This document shows, in pieces, positions 43,983-55,956 of a stretch of 64,000 nucleotides of DNA. The position numbers and the translations under genes were made by a program. The stretch comes from Rosa chinensis (lineage: Eukaryota > Streptophyta > Magnoliopsida > Rosales > Rosaceae), in assembly GCF_002994745.2 (NCBI RefSeq), contig NC_037090.1:13621001-13685000 (forward strand). Direction: 5' to 3'. The stretch's first letter is position 1, and the number at the start of each line of letters is the position of its first letter. The notes below the pieces were generated by a model. That model was not told the origin of the DNA, made no database searches, and saw only the letters and a list, made by a program, of their open reading frames with translations.

Positions 43983-45050
43983 TAGTTCAACAATTGGACC
44001 TAGCCACTCTGCTAGGGTTTACTCGTTGGCCTCTCGTCATCGACAAATTTCCCAAATCTATGGCTCTTGCCACAATTTTTCCTTCCTCCAGCGTGTCTTG
44101 CGTTGTTCTTGGGCGCGCTGCTGAATGTTATTCTTTGTTTTTCCTCCTCCTTATACGCAGTGTTTGCGGCTTTGATGGGGGGGACTATCAGATCCGGTTT
44201 TAGATGGGACTTTGGATCCTTATGTGTTGGGTGAAGGAGGTACTGCGATTAGCAAAATCGATCCTTGGAGGTGGAGAGGGTTTATGGGCACGCAGACTCT
44301 GATGCATCTTGACGGATTCCATCCGGAGCGTTTTGGCCTGGTTGGTTTGGGAGATGAGGGCAGCAATCTGGTAATGGTGAAGGATGGTGATCTGGCTCGA
44401 TTTGCTTTCTTTGGCGATGCTTGAGGTTTGGGTGGGAATCAGCCTGGTCGTGGTGGTCTAGAAGTGGCTCTGTGTAGAAGCTTTGCGGCGGCGTGGTAAG
44501 TCGGAGGTAGTTGTGGTCTGGACGCTAGGGTGTCCTCATCAATTGGCACCATCTGGGCCGTGTTGGGCCATAACTATAACCCAAAATTTGGCTTGATGTG
44601 GAGTTGGCTGCCCTTATGTTGCTGGGCTGCTGGAGTCGGGTATTTTGGGCCCACCGTGGTGAATTTTCTTGTGAACTTGTTGCTGCTGAAGCATCCAAAA
44701 CGACCAAGATTGCAGGATTGGAGGCCTCGGAGCATGAAGAAGGAATGGAAGGTGATTCATCACCTTCCATTCCCGCAATTGTTTAATTTCTGTTTTAGGT
44801 CGCAAAAATTAGATACTCTAAGGGTCATTTTTACTTACTTGCTTCGGAGATTCTAGATTTTTGTTCGGAATAATGGTGCGTGGAATTTCTAAAAGGTGGG
44901 GGCATCTTGGGTCTTATTCTTGAATTTAGAATGGGTTTTAGGGTTCTCTAAGGAACGATTCTTTTTGTCGACCCCATAGGGGTGTTTCGTTTTTGTACTG
45001 CTTGCAAAATCTATATAATGGGCTGATCTCTTTTCATCAAAAAAAAAATT
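43983..45050 (+). mobile_element. LINE-like non-coding fragment with A tail
   Basis: GC-rich, Gly-codon-rich sequence without an intact frame, ending ...GGGCTGATCTCTTTTCATC followed by an A run at 45040-45049, like a plant LINE 3' end on the plus strand. The 5' border and target duplication were not found. Confidence 0.45.
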
Positions 45051-45592
45051 CATTTAGAAATATGATTTTAGATGATTTTTTTAATTAAAAATGCCATCTT
45101 TTAATGAAATCTAGTAAGCAGTATAAAAACGACATATTTCAAAAGATCATAAAAAAAAGTCTTTTAAAATTCAACAGAGCATCAAATTTCTTTGCGACCT
45201 ATTCTCTTGAGAAATAATAGTCATAGCCTCTTCAAAGAAGAAGGGAGGATGTCCAAACACAAAATACAACATATAGCAGAAATTAAAGGCCTAAAAGCCT
45301 GTAGAGCCCAACTCAATTAGACTAATTGAAGCCCAAGACCCGGTTAGATGCCTAGGCTCAATTGATCAACAAACCAGGTTGAAGGGGGATCGTGACATCC
45401 ATGTCGTTGTAGCACTTCAGCACCACCCGACCATCATCACAAGTTCACAAGCGCACCCCAAGCAACCAATTCGATTGATCTCGCGCCACCAGAAGACGAC
45501 ATTCTCCATCCAGACTATGCCTCATCATTTAGCCCGCGGATCAAATGGGCCGATAGAGGCCCGCAAGCCCAATGGACAAAAGCCCTGCCCGG
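45051..45592 (-). mobile_element. Second LINE-like GC-rich fragment, cut by the LTR complex
   Basis: From about 45220 the composition again turns GC-rich. On the minus strand it reads like the non-coding end of a LINE (GGGCCTACAGG-type words). It stops abruptly at 45592, where an LTR starts. Confidence 0.35.
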
Positions 45593-47900
45593 TGATAGGA
45601 GCATTTTAATGTGATATTTTAATAGTTAATTCCTCACATTTTGCTTAGTTATTCCTTAACGAATCGATTTTTAACTTAATTTCTATTTTTAGGTACATTG
45701 GAGTAGATGAAGAAGAAATGAGTGTTACGTCCATAATTACCTAGAAATGATGGAGAAGAATGAAAATGCACTAAAAAGTCAACCTTGAATATTTTCTTAC
45801 TCCAGCTAGGAGAATCAGAGCCAAGCAAGGAAGAAGGAGCGGCCACCTGACCAAATGAACTCGAAATGAGCTGAAACTCTCCAGATCCATTCTAGACACC
45901 CAAATGATCATTTCTTATGAAGAGTACCAGAGAAAAATATGAGTGGAAGGCCTTCAAACAATCAGCCCAATTTTCTACAGAAGCAAAACCGGAAAACTGG
46001 ACCTGTAAGAGGTCCAGCAGCATTTCCGGCCCAACCACATGGAATAAAGCTCTGACAATTTTTGAGGATGATCTACACTCATAGTGGAACATTTTTTATG
46101 AAGAAGTCGAAGGCTCATTCTGAAGTTTTGATGGAGAAATAATTGAAGGAATAAAGGGGAAGAAACTGACCTGAAAACAGCTCAACACCACATATTTATG
46201 TTTCCCACCCATATGAAGAAAGCATTTCTTTTTCCTTGGATACAATTTTTCTACCCTAAAAGATCATCATCACTTCCACATTTCTTCACCTTCATGCTTT
46301 GCTTTCATCATTACCTCATCTTTTACATATTTTACAAACCACTCTCATACTCCACTTTCATTATTTTTCTTCATCTCATCATTTCTCTCTTCTTTTTCTT
46401 CCCTATTTAAACACCTTCTCCTCTCACTCTCAATCACCAATTCCTTCATCCATTCCATCTTCTTTGTCTCTCCATTTCCTTTCCATTTTCCTCTACCAAT
46501 TCCTTCATCCATTCCATCTTCTTTGTCTCTCCATTTCCTTTCCATTTTCCCAAATATTCCTTCATCCATTCCATCTTCTTTGTCTCTCCATTTCCTTTCC
46601 ATTTTCCCACACAAATTCCTTCATCCATCTCATCTTCTTTGTCTCTCCATTTCCTTTCCATTTTTCTCTCCATTCTCTAGTTTTAAATTTCTGCATTTTT
46701 AAGCAAAGAGAAGAAGAGAAGAAGAAGCCATGAAGCCTCCTAGCCGTCATCATCCACCTTGTGCCGTGATAGTGAAGTCTTGCTTTAAAGATTCAAGATC
46801 AACGTCTCAAGCTCTTCATCATCCACTCCCTTCATGGTGTAATTCTATCTTTTTCCTTGTAATTTCTTTTGGTTTTCTTTGTTTAGATTTGTAGAACTAT
46901 GAATTCTAGTTAACAAATAATGTTAAGGGCAAAGTTTAAAGCCCGTTTATATGTTTTGGGATAAAGTTGTGATTTCTATATGTTGATTTTTATGTTGCTT
47001 ATGTGGGTTTGTTTAATTAAATTTGCATGATAGAAAACTTTTGTATTTTAATCTTATGTGGTTGCAAACACTTAGGGTTTTGATATAATTGGTGCTAGGT
47101 TTAAGAACATGAAATCGACTTTTCGTTTTGTGTAACTTGAATCAAAAGTAGTAAAGGTTCTGGACAAGAATCGAATTTAATTGAAGAGGATTGCAATTAG
47201 GTGGACTTTTCCATAACTAAGTTGTACACTTGAGTTGATAGCCTTTCTCTATGTCTAATGCGTTGAACATGTCATGATTGACTAGCTTTCTAGGGCTTGA
47301 TTGCATGTTTGATAGGATTAATCTAGGTGCTTTCGCTTAGGTTAATTAGCATTGAAAAGTAAAATATGGGAAATCATTTGCTTTCGAATGTTTCACATGA
47401 TCAACTCCTCTCTCATGACTTAGATGAACAATATTAGGGTTTGAATCAATTTTAATCATATGTTTCGGTTTTTGATCTTTGTTCTCTCATTCCATTCGTA
47501 TTTTTATGTTTTTGCATTTTAATTTGTTAACTTAGTTTTATTTTCGAAAATCCAAAAACAAAACCCCCCTTTTATTTGTGTTTACTTGTATATATTTATT
47601 CTTTATTTTATTTTTGTAAATAATACTTTATTATTTTAATTCTTTATTTGTTTATACAATTGTATATATTTATATTCTTTATTTTATTTTTGTAAATAAT
47701 ACTTTATTATTTTAATTCTTTATTTGTTTATACAATTGTATATATTTATATTCTTTATTTTATTTTTGTAAATAATACTTTTCTTTATTTGTTTCACAAT
47801 TACAAGTGTACCCTCAATCCCCGGAATAGAACGATCCCTATTTGCTTATACTACTAACGATATTTCAGGGTTAAATTGCGCGCTTCCCAAAGGCGCATCA
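45593..47900 (+). repeat. LTR a (2308 bp, subfamily A)
   Basis: Starts TGATAGGAGC and ends GGCGCATCA. Closest to the solo LTR at 11966. TATA variant TATTTAAA at 46404-46411. Four units of a 57-60 bp pyrimidine-rich minisatellite at 46436-46665 follow the TATA box. It differs in its U3 part from LTR b, so the two are not the LTR pair of one insertion. Confidence 0.9.
46436..46665 (+). repeat. Pyrimidine-rich minisatellite in LTR a (4 units)
   Basis: Units of 57-60 bp containing TTCCTTCATCCATTCCATCT. Copy number differs between LTRs: one in the solo LTR, two in LTRs d and e, four or five here and in b and c. Long Ser/Phe/His-rich frames on one strand and Lys/Glu-rich ones on the other are products of this repeat. 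Confidence 0.92.
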
Positions 47901-47911
47901 ATTTTTGAATT
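47901..47911 (+). other. 11-bp remnant of an internal domain between LTRs a and b
   Basis: ATTTTTGAATT. The first seven bases are the start of the internal domain (as after LTR b) and the last four or five are its end (as before LTR c, GGGGGAATT). All between is deleted, with a G as shared base. Confidence 0.8.
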
Positions 47912-50152
47912 TGATAGGAGCATTTTAATGCGGTATTTTAATAGTTAATTCCTCACATTTTTCTTAGTTAATTCCTTAACGAATCGATTTTTAACTCAAT
48001 TTCTATTTTTTAGGTACATTGGAGTAGATGATGATGAAATGAGCTGTTTGGCCCTAAAATGAGCATTTTGGCCTGAGAAAGCGTGTCTTGGATAAATTGA
48101 GCCAATGAGAAAGCGAGCTAGACAAGAAATGAGGAGTGGCAGACTAACCATCCGAACTTCAAATGAGTTGAAACTTTCCAGATTCATTCTAGAAAGTCCA
48201 AGGATCATTTCTTATGAAGAGTGCCAGAGCAAACTATGAGTGGAAGGCCTTCAAACAATCAGCCCAATTTTCTACAGAAGAAAAACTGGAAAACTGGACC
48301 TGTAAGAGGTCCAGCAGCATTTTCGGCCCAACCACATGGCAATACATTCTGAAATTTTACCACAGTAATCTACATTCATGGGGGAATATTTGTTATGAAG
48401 AAGTCTTGGGTAGAATCTAAACTTTCGGTGGAGATAAAATTGAAGTAAATGAGTAGGAAATCCATCATCATCATCACCCAAAAACATTCCATGTTTTAGG
48501 GTGTAATCATCATGTTTTCTCCATCATTTCTCACACTAATCCACCATCATCATCACCCAAAACATTCCATGTTTTAGGGTGTAATCATCATGTTTTCTCC
48601 ATCATTTCTCACACTAATCCACCATCATCATCACCCAAAAACATTCCATGTTTTAGGGTGTAATCATCATGTTTTCTCCATCATTACTCACACTAATTTA
48701 CTCCATCTTTTCCAATTTCACTCTTCTTTCTCTTCCCTATATAAACACCTTCTCCTCTCACTCTAAAACACATTCCTTCATCCATTTCATCTCCTTGTCT
48801 CACCATTTCCTTTCCATTTTCCCAAACATTCCTTCATCCATTTCATCTCCTTGTCTCACCATTTCCTCTCCATTTTCCTTTGTCACCATTTCCTATACCA
48901 ATTCCTTCATCCATTCCATCTTCTTTGTCTCTCCATTTCCTTTCCATTTTCCCACACAATCTTCCTTCATCCATCTCATCTTCTTTGTCTCTCCATTTCC
49001 TTTCCATTTTTCTTTCCATTCTCTAGTTGCAAAGTTCTGCATTTTCAAGCAAGGAGAGGAAGAAGAAGAAGGAGCCGTGAAGATCATATCCTCCATCATC
49101 CATCTTGAAGGCTTGCTTCCAAGATTCAAGATCCAACCATCTAGCTCTCCATCTCCATCTCCACTCACGGTGTAATTCGTTCCTTTTCCTTGTAACCTTT
49201 TTGGTTTCCTTGTTTGATTTCGTATGAACTTGTTTCTAGTTAACAATAATGTTTAGGGCAAAGTTTAAGCCCAATTTCTATGTTTAAATAAAGTTTTCGA
49301 ATTCTATAATTGTGATTCTAAGTTGCTTATGTGAGTTTGTTCGATTAAATTTGCTTTACAGAAAACTTTTATATGTTTATCTTATTTGGGTCGACACTTT
49401 TAGGATTTGCATGTAATTGGTGCTAGGTTTAAGAACATGAAATCGACTTTTCGTTTTGTGTAACTTGAATCAAAAGTAGTAAAGGTTCTGGACAAGAATC
49501 GAATTTAATTGAAGAGGATTACAATTAGGTGGACTTTTCCATAACTAAGTTGTACACTTGAGTTGATAGCCTTTCTCTATGTGTAATGCGTTGAACATGT
49601 CATGATTGACTAGCTTTCTAGGGCTTGATTGCATGTTTGATATGATTAATCTAGGTGCTTTCGCTTAGGTTAATTAGCATTGAAAAGTAAAATATGGGTA
49701 ATCATTTGCTTTCGAATGTTTCACATGATCAACTTCTCTCTCATGACTTGGAAGAACAATTATAGGGTTTGAATCGAATTTGATTACATGGAATTGATTT
49801 TGATCTTTGTTCCTTGCGTTCCACCCTTGTATATATGTTTTTACGTTTTCTTTATTTTATTTATTTTAATTTTAATTTTAAGAATCCTAATCCCCCCCCT
49901 TATTTGTGTTTACTTTTATATATTTATTCTTTATTTTATTTTTGTAAATAATACTTTATTATTTTAATTCTTTATTTGTTTATACAGTTGTATATATTTA
50001 TATTCTTTATTTTATTTTTGTAAATAATACTTTTCTTTATTTGTTACACAATTACAGGTGTACCCTCAATCCCCGGAATAGAACGATCCCTATTTGCTTA
50101 TACTACTAACGATATTTCAGGGTTAAATTATGCGCTTGCTTCAAGCGCATCA
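47912..50152 (+). repeat. LTR b (2241 bp, subfamily B)
   Basis: TG...CA ends. TATA box TATATAAA at 48738-48745. Three tandem units of about 78 bp (48466-48700, with CATTCCATGTTTTAGGGTG) upstream of the TATA box and about five pyrimidine-rich minisatellite units (48770-49012) downstream. Confidence 0.92.
48466..48700 (+). repeat. U3 tandem repeats of LTR b (3 x about 78 bp)
   Basis: Each unit has CACCCAAAAACATTCCATG and GGTGTAATCATCATG. They lie just upstream of the TATA box, where retroviral and plant LTR enhancers sit. LTR c has the same three units (53349-53585). Confidence 0.9.
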
Positions 50153-50157
50153 ATTTT

Positions 50158-50175
50158 TGGCGCCGTTGCCGGGGA
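50158..50175 (+). promoter_or_regulatory. Primer binding site, tRNA-Asp
   Basis: TGGCGCCGTTGCCGGGGA, complementary over 18 bases to the 3' end of plant tRNA-Asp including its CCA, five bases after the LTR end. Confidence 0.9.
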
Positions 50176-52780
50176 TTGAAAAATCACTTGCTAAATTGTA
50201 TCATTTATTGTATATATATTTGTTGTATATAAATTGTTTGAAACTTAGTTTAAATTAACTAGGACTTTTTTTTATATTATTGAACACGAATTTTAATTGT
50301 ACGTTGTAAATTGAGAGGAATAGGTGAAGTCTCTTTTGTTAATATTGGCCTAAACCCCTTATTCGTACCTAGCTCAGGTCCCTTAAGGTTGAGGGCGGCC
50401 TTTATTAACACTTGTTGAACTGTCTTCACATTTATGACCTTTCTCATCTTAGTAAGAAAGCCTATGTGAAATGGTGTCTAGGAAGGGGACAACGTTCATG
50501 ACGGGTTTTTGAATCCAGAAGTGCTTGCAAATGGGCATAAACCACAATGTGGGAGTAGCTCATGCCAAAATGGATTTTTCCTCTCGTGTTCGTCCTCCCC
50601 CACCTGGCCATTTCAGTAAGGTTGCCCAAACGATTTGAAAGGGAGTTTGTGTCTAGGCGACTATACTTGGGCCGCACGTCCACTTGATTTACCTCTTGGA
50701 ATTTGATTCGATATCAATAATGTTTATAATAAAAGAAATACTTGTGAATACTCTATACGTCTAAATTATTTTGTTGTTTCACACTTTAAACTTGTAAAAA
50801 TACTTTTCACGTTTTATACTCACTTGAGTACTTAACTTGTGTCTTATGTACAATATACTTGTTAATTATACTTGTAGTTTGTAATTAATAGTTATACTTG
50901 TTTTTATTTTGTATTTCTTTGTTAATTATAGTTACTAACTTTATTAAATGGAGGTACAAGTCTAGGCTGAAAGACTATAAACATTAAGCGCTGCTTGGGA
51001 GGCAACCCAATTCCAACGTAGCTGTGGAGGAGTCGTCAACGCAGATTTGCTTTCTCTTTCCCTTTTACTTCTCCAATTTTCCTTTGTTTTAGTAGTCATT
51101 TTCGTAAATTTCATCCCTATATGCTTAAGTGTCTCATTGCATGCTAATAATTGATTACATTGAGGACAATGCAATATTTAAGTGTGGGGGAAGGGATTTA
51201 CACTTTTATCTTGAGTCATATATATTGAAAAATACAAAAAAAAAAATCAAAAAATGTCAAAAATTTAAAAAAAATTTGGTTACTTTTGTTTTTGTTTTTG
51301 AGTCTTAGGATGCTCCTAACGTCTAGGATGAACATGTCTCCGAATTCATGGCTGAAGGTTTTCACAATCAAAATAGGACTTAATTGAATTCTGTGGTTAA
51401 TCGACATTGTGATGCTTGTATGAAGATTTGAGATAGGATTGTAACTTGGTTCATTAAGCATGCTAGGATTAAGTCTGATTCATTTGACCCAAGTGAGCTG
51501 TTGAGCTAAAATACTTTCTTTTTGAGTGCTTACTGATAATTTCAGAATTTCATGGCTGTATTTGCAAAACCTCATCTTTCTTTGAAAATCCAATGATCAT
51601 GTGCCATAGATTTTAATGGACTAGAGAGTACTAGAACTCGGCTGTTGTGACTGTCAAAACTTATATGCCATAATATGCACTGATCCTGGATAGGAGAGAA
51701 GGCATTAGGGTAACCACCATAGCCAAACAAGCATGTGTCCCCAATTGTGCCCGTCGTGGGACTCCTTAGAATGAACCCCTTTGAGCCTACATTGAAAACC
51801 TTTGTTTCATCACCCTCACTACCCTACCATGAGCTTAGTACAGGATATCTCTACCCTTGTGCTAGGGACTTAGTAGAGCATGACATAGTATGTAGGGGTG
51901 ACGATGAAAGACAAGTGTGGGGTGGGGAAATCCAAGAAAAAAAAAAATTTGCCTTGAAAAAAAAAAAAAAAAAGAAAGAAAGAAAGCGGCAAAAGAGAAG
52001 AAAAATTGAAAAGAAAACTCTTGGGAAAATGTTGAAGCGTGGTTTTGGACTTGCAAATTTGTAGAAGGCTCAAAGTTGAAAATTATTCCTTTGTCCATTC
52101 CCATGTTAGTTAGAGTGAAGGTTTGGCCCAAAACAATGATATTTGGTCTACAAAAATGATGACATAAGGTGGTCCTTATATGCTCTGCTAGGTCCTTAGG
52201 ATTTTTTGTATCCTTAATCTTCATTTCAAAAACCCTAGCTTAGCCCCATTAAAACCTGTTTTAAGTGCTGACTTGATCCTTGAGATGGGCAATCTTTGGT
52301 TAGTGGAGTCAGTTACGCAGTCGAGCTTATGGTTTAGGTCCATTTGTGCACTTAGTTATTTCATGAGGTCTTTAAAAATTCTTCACAAAATGTGTTTATT
52401 GATGAAATATGCAAGCTGTTTGTTGCCTTACAATTTGTTCTCTTGCATATACTTGAGTGTGAAGCTTTTAAGCATAGCCATTTCTGAGAGAAAAATCGAG
52501 AGTATGCCCTGTGAGTTTGGATTGGACTTGTTCGAAACATGCTATCATTCACTGTATAACTTAAGTTCTCCATATCTTGCTTAGTCATATGAATGTCACA
52601 GGTTTATTAACCATGGAATTATCTTTGTGATTTTGATTAAGTGTTTAACGTGAAAGCCATGAGTTTGGAGTCTCTGAGACAACAGTTAGGAGCAATAGAG
52701 TCATTTACTTGCTTTTTGTCAAGTCTTTGTTCTGTTTTGGATTTTTTTTTTTTTGTTTTGCTAAGGGACTAGCAAAAGCT

Positions 52781-52795
52781 AAGTGTGGGGGAATT
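52781..52795 (+). promoter_or_regulatory. Polypurine tract of the LARD
   Basis: AAGTGTGGGGGAATT directly before LTR c. Confidence 0.85.
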
Positions 52796-55018
52796 TGATA
52801 GGAGCATTTTAATGCGGTATTTTAATAGTTAATTCCTCACATTTTTCTTAGTTAATTCCTTAACGAATCGATTTTTAACTCAATTTCTATTTTTTAGGTA
52901 CATTGGAGTAGATGATGATGAAATGAGCTGTTTGGCCCTAAAATGAGCATTTTGGCCTGAGAAAGCGTGTCTTGGATAAATTGAGCCAATGAGAAAGCGA
53001 GCTAGACAAGAAATGAGGAGTGGCAGACTAACCATTCGAACTTCAAATGAGTTGAAACTTTCCAGATTCATTCTAGAAAGTCCAAGGATCATTTCTTATG
53101 AAGAGTGCCAGAGCAAACTATGAGTGGAACGCCTTCAAACAATCAGCCCAATTTTCTACAGAAGAAAAACTGGAAAACTGGACCTGTAAGAGGTCCAGCA
53201 GCATTTCCGGCCCAACCACATGGCAATACATTCTGAAATTTTACCACAGTAATCTACATTCATGGGGGAATATTTGTTATGAAGAAGTCTTGGGTAGAAT
53301 CTAAACTTTCGGTGGAGATAAAATTGAAGTAAATGAGTAGGAAATCCATCATCATCATCACCCAAAAACATTCCATGTTTTAGGGTGTAATCATCATGTT
53401 TTCTCCATCATTTCTCACACTAATCCACCATCATCATCACCCAAAACATTCCATGTTTTAGGGTGTAATCATCATGTTTTCTCCATCATTTCTCACACTA
53501 ATCCACCATCATCATCACCCAAAAACATTCCATGTTTTAGGGTGTAATCATCATGTTTTCTCCATCATTACTCACACTAATTTACTCCATCTTTTCCAAT
53601 TTCACTCTTCTTTCTCTTCCCTATATAAACACCTTCTCCTCTCACTCTAAAACACATTCCTTCATCCATTTCATCTCCTTGTCTCACCATTTCCTTTCCA
53701 TTTTCCCAAACATTCCTTCATCCATTTCATCTCCTTGTCTCACCATTTCCTTTCCATTTTCCCAAACATTCCTTCATCCATTTCATCTCCTTGTCTCACC
53801 ATTTCCTTTCCATTTTCCTTAGTCACCAATTCCTTCATTCATTTCATCTTCTTTGTCTCTCCATTTCCTTTCCATTTTCCTTCTCCATTCTCTAGTTGCA
53901 AAGTTCTGCATTTTCAAGCAAGGAGAGGAAGAAGAAGAAGGAGCCGTGAAGATCATATCCTCCATCATCCATCTTGAAGGCTTGCTTCCAAGATTCAAGA
54001 TCCAACCATCTAGCTCTCCATCTCCATCTCCACTCACGGTGTAATTCGTTCCTTTTCCTTGTAACCTTTTTGGTTTCCTTGTTTGATTTCGTATGAACTT
54101 GTTTCTAGTTAACAATAATGTTTAGGGCAAAGTTTAAGCCCAATTTCTATGTTTAAATAAAGTTTTCGAATTCTATAATTGTGATTCTAAGTTGCTTATG
54201 TGAGTTTGTTCGATTAAATTTGCTTTACAGAAAACTTTTATATGTTTATCTTATTTGGGTCGACACTTATAGGATTTGCATGTAATTGGTGCTAGGTTTA
54301 AGAACATGAAATCGACTTTTCGTTTTGTGTAACTTGAATCAAAAGTAGTAAAGGTTCTGGACAAGAATCGAATTTAATTGAAGAGGATTGCAATTAGGTG
54401 AACTTATTCATACTAAGTTGTACACTTGAGTTGATAGCCTTTCTCTATGTCTAATGCGTTGAACATGTCATGATTGACTAGCTTTCTAGGGCTTGATTGC
54501 ATGTTTGATAGGATTAATCTAGGTGCTTTCGCTTAGGTTAATTAGCATTGAAAAGTAAAATATGGGTAATCATTTGCTTTCGAATGTTTCACATGATCAA
54601 CTCCTCTCTCATGACTTGGAAGAACAATTATAGGGTTTGAATCGAATTTGATTACATGGAATTGATTTTGATCTTTGTTCCTTGCGTTCCACCCTTGTAT
54701 ATATGTTTTTACGTTTTCTTTATTTTATTTATTTTAATTTTAATTTTAAGAATCCTAATCCCCCCTTATTTGTGTTTACTTGTATATATTTATTCTTTAT
54801 TTTATTTTTGTAAATAATACTTTATTATTTTAATTCTTTATTTGTTTATACAATTGTCTATATTTATATTCTTTATTTTATTTTTGTAAATAATACTTTT
54901 GTTTATTTGTTTCACAATTACAAGTGTACCCTCAATCCCCGGATAGAACGATCCCTATTTGCTTATACTACTAACTATATTTTCAGGGTTAAATTATGCG
55001 CTTGCTTCAAGCGCATCA
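52796..55018 (+). repeat. LTR c (2223 bp, subfamily B)
   Basis: Near copy of LTR b, TATA box at 53622-53629, U3 repeats at 53349-53585, minisatellite at 53652-53885 with a slightly different unit order. Followed by ATTTTTGGCGC, the first 11 bases of another internal domain, which then breaks off at 55029. Confidence 0.92.
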
Positions 55019-55029
55019 ATTTTTGGCGC

Positions 55030-55220
55030 GTATAAAACCCTGCAAAGGCTCGCCTCGGCGGGTAGAGGGCCAGGCTTAGTTTAGGTGTTTAAATCTCAGC
55101 TCGGCCCGTAAAAACCCTCTAAACTTGGCACATAAAAGCCAGTAAATTAATATATATATATATATATATATATATTTATTATTGTATAATATAGTTAATT
55201 AGATACATACATATATACAT
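55030..55220. other. Unassigned spacer after the LTR chain
   Basis: GC-rich stretch (CTCGCCTCGGCGGGTAGAGG) then a TA microsatellite at 55149-55172. No gene. Does not continue the sequence left of 45593, so the two sides of the chain were not originally neighbours. Confidence 0.5.
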
Positions 55221-55620
55221 AATCTTGCTCTGCTAAGGAGGTCCTTAACTTAGCTTAAGGAACAGATTTTCATATTTTGACTATTTTTCGATAACATATT
55301 CACATCTTAATCATTCAGTTTTTAGGTATATATGAGTAGATCATCTATGCAGATTTTCAGTCAAATTGATGATCATTAAGGCATCTAAAACTGCAATTTA
55401 CATGAACAAACTGAATCTGTCCAACCTGAACCATTCGTGTAAATTGCAGTTTTGGATGCCTTAACGATCATCAATTTGACTGAAAATTTGCAGAAATGAT
55501 CTACTCATACATACCTAAAAAATGAACGGTTAACATATGAATATGCGATAAAAAATGGTCAAAATATGGAAATTCGTTCCTTAAACTAAATTAAGGACCT
55601 CCTTAGAATAGAAGGATTGT
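55221..55620. mobile_element. 400-bp foldback MITE, second copy
   Basis: Arms of about 160 bp (55221-55385 and about 55455-55620) are inverted copies. Same size and loop (AACTGAATCTGTCCAACCTG) as the element at 29-428, there in the opposite orientation. TA- and CA-rich microsatellites lie on both sides. Confidence 0.85.
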
Positions 55621-55644
55621 ATAGATATATATACATATATGTAT

Positions 55645-55649
<5 letters not shown>

Positions 55650-55675
<26 letters not shown>

Positions 55676-55787
55676 GACACACATATATTATGTTACTGAT
55701 CATGTTCAGTAGCCTTTTTCTCATAAATTCAAGATTCTTCTTTACGTGCAGATTATGTTACTGTGAGTTCTATAGTATATCTCTTCT

Positions 55788-55832
<45 letters not shown>

Positions 55833-55956
55833 GTGTGTGTTCTGTAGCATATCTTTTCTCTTATATATATATATAGACACACATATAGTATGTTACTGAT
55901 TATGTTCAGTAGCCTTTTTCTCATAAATTCCATATTCTTGTTTACGTGTAGATTAT
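55650..55956. repeat. Local duplication with CA and TA microsatellites
   Basis: About 85 bp (GACACACATATA...GTTACTGAT...GCAGATTAT) occurs at about 55674-55758 and about 55875-55956, with (CA)n at 55647-55668 and (TA)n at 55791-55820 between or before. LTR d is inserted right after GATTAT in the second copy. Confidence 0.8.

Larger units (their letters stand above)
50153..52795 (+). other. Internal domain of the LARD, non-coding
   Basis: No gag or pol. Blocks conserved with 57623-62871 include 50330-50700, a hairpin at 50995-51010, a hairpin at 51158-51171 followed by a polypurine run at 51180-51195, and the stretch 51670-51860. The 109-codon frame at 51735 ends in a poly-Lys run made by an A tract and is not a gene. 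Confidence 0.7.
47912..55018 (+). mobile_element. Large non-autonomous LTR element (LARD), complete
   Basis: LTR b (47912-50152), a tRNA-Asp primer site, a 2.6-kb internal domain without gag or pol, a polypurine tract and LTR c (52796-55018). Long LTRs, a conserved non-coding interior and absence of genes fit a large retrotransposon derivative, most likely moved by a Ty3/gypsy (Athila/Tat-like) partner. LTRs b and c are almost alike, so insertion is recent. No 5-bp target duplication flanks it, since it is part of a recombined chain. Confidence 0.88.

Noticed and set aside
46299..46733. Long Ser/Phe/His-rich frames, and Lys/Glu-rich ones on the other strand, in LTRs a, b, c, d and e
   Set aside because: They follow the pyrimidine minisatellite on both strands, have no domain, and recur in every LTR copy with the repeat number.
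48466..48700. Regularly spaced repeats that could suggest a CRISPR array
   Set aside because: A plant nuclear genome; units are adjacent tandem copies without unique spacers, within an LTR.
51735..52064. 109-codon frame in the LARD interior
   Set aside because: The end is poly-Lys from an A run, the matching stretch of the other element (61640-61860) is not open, and no domain is present.
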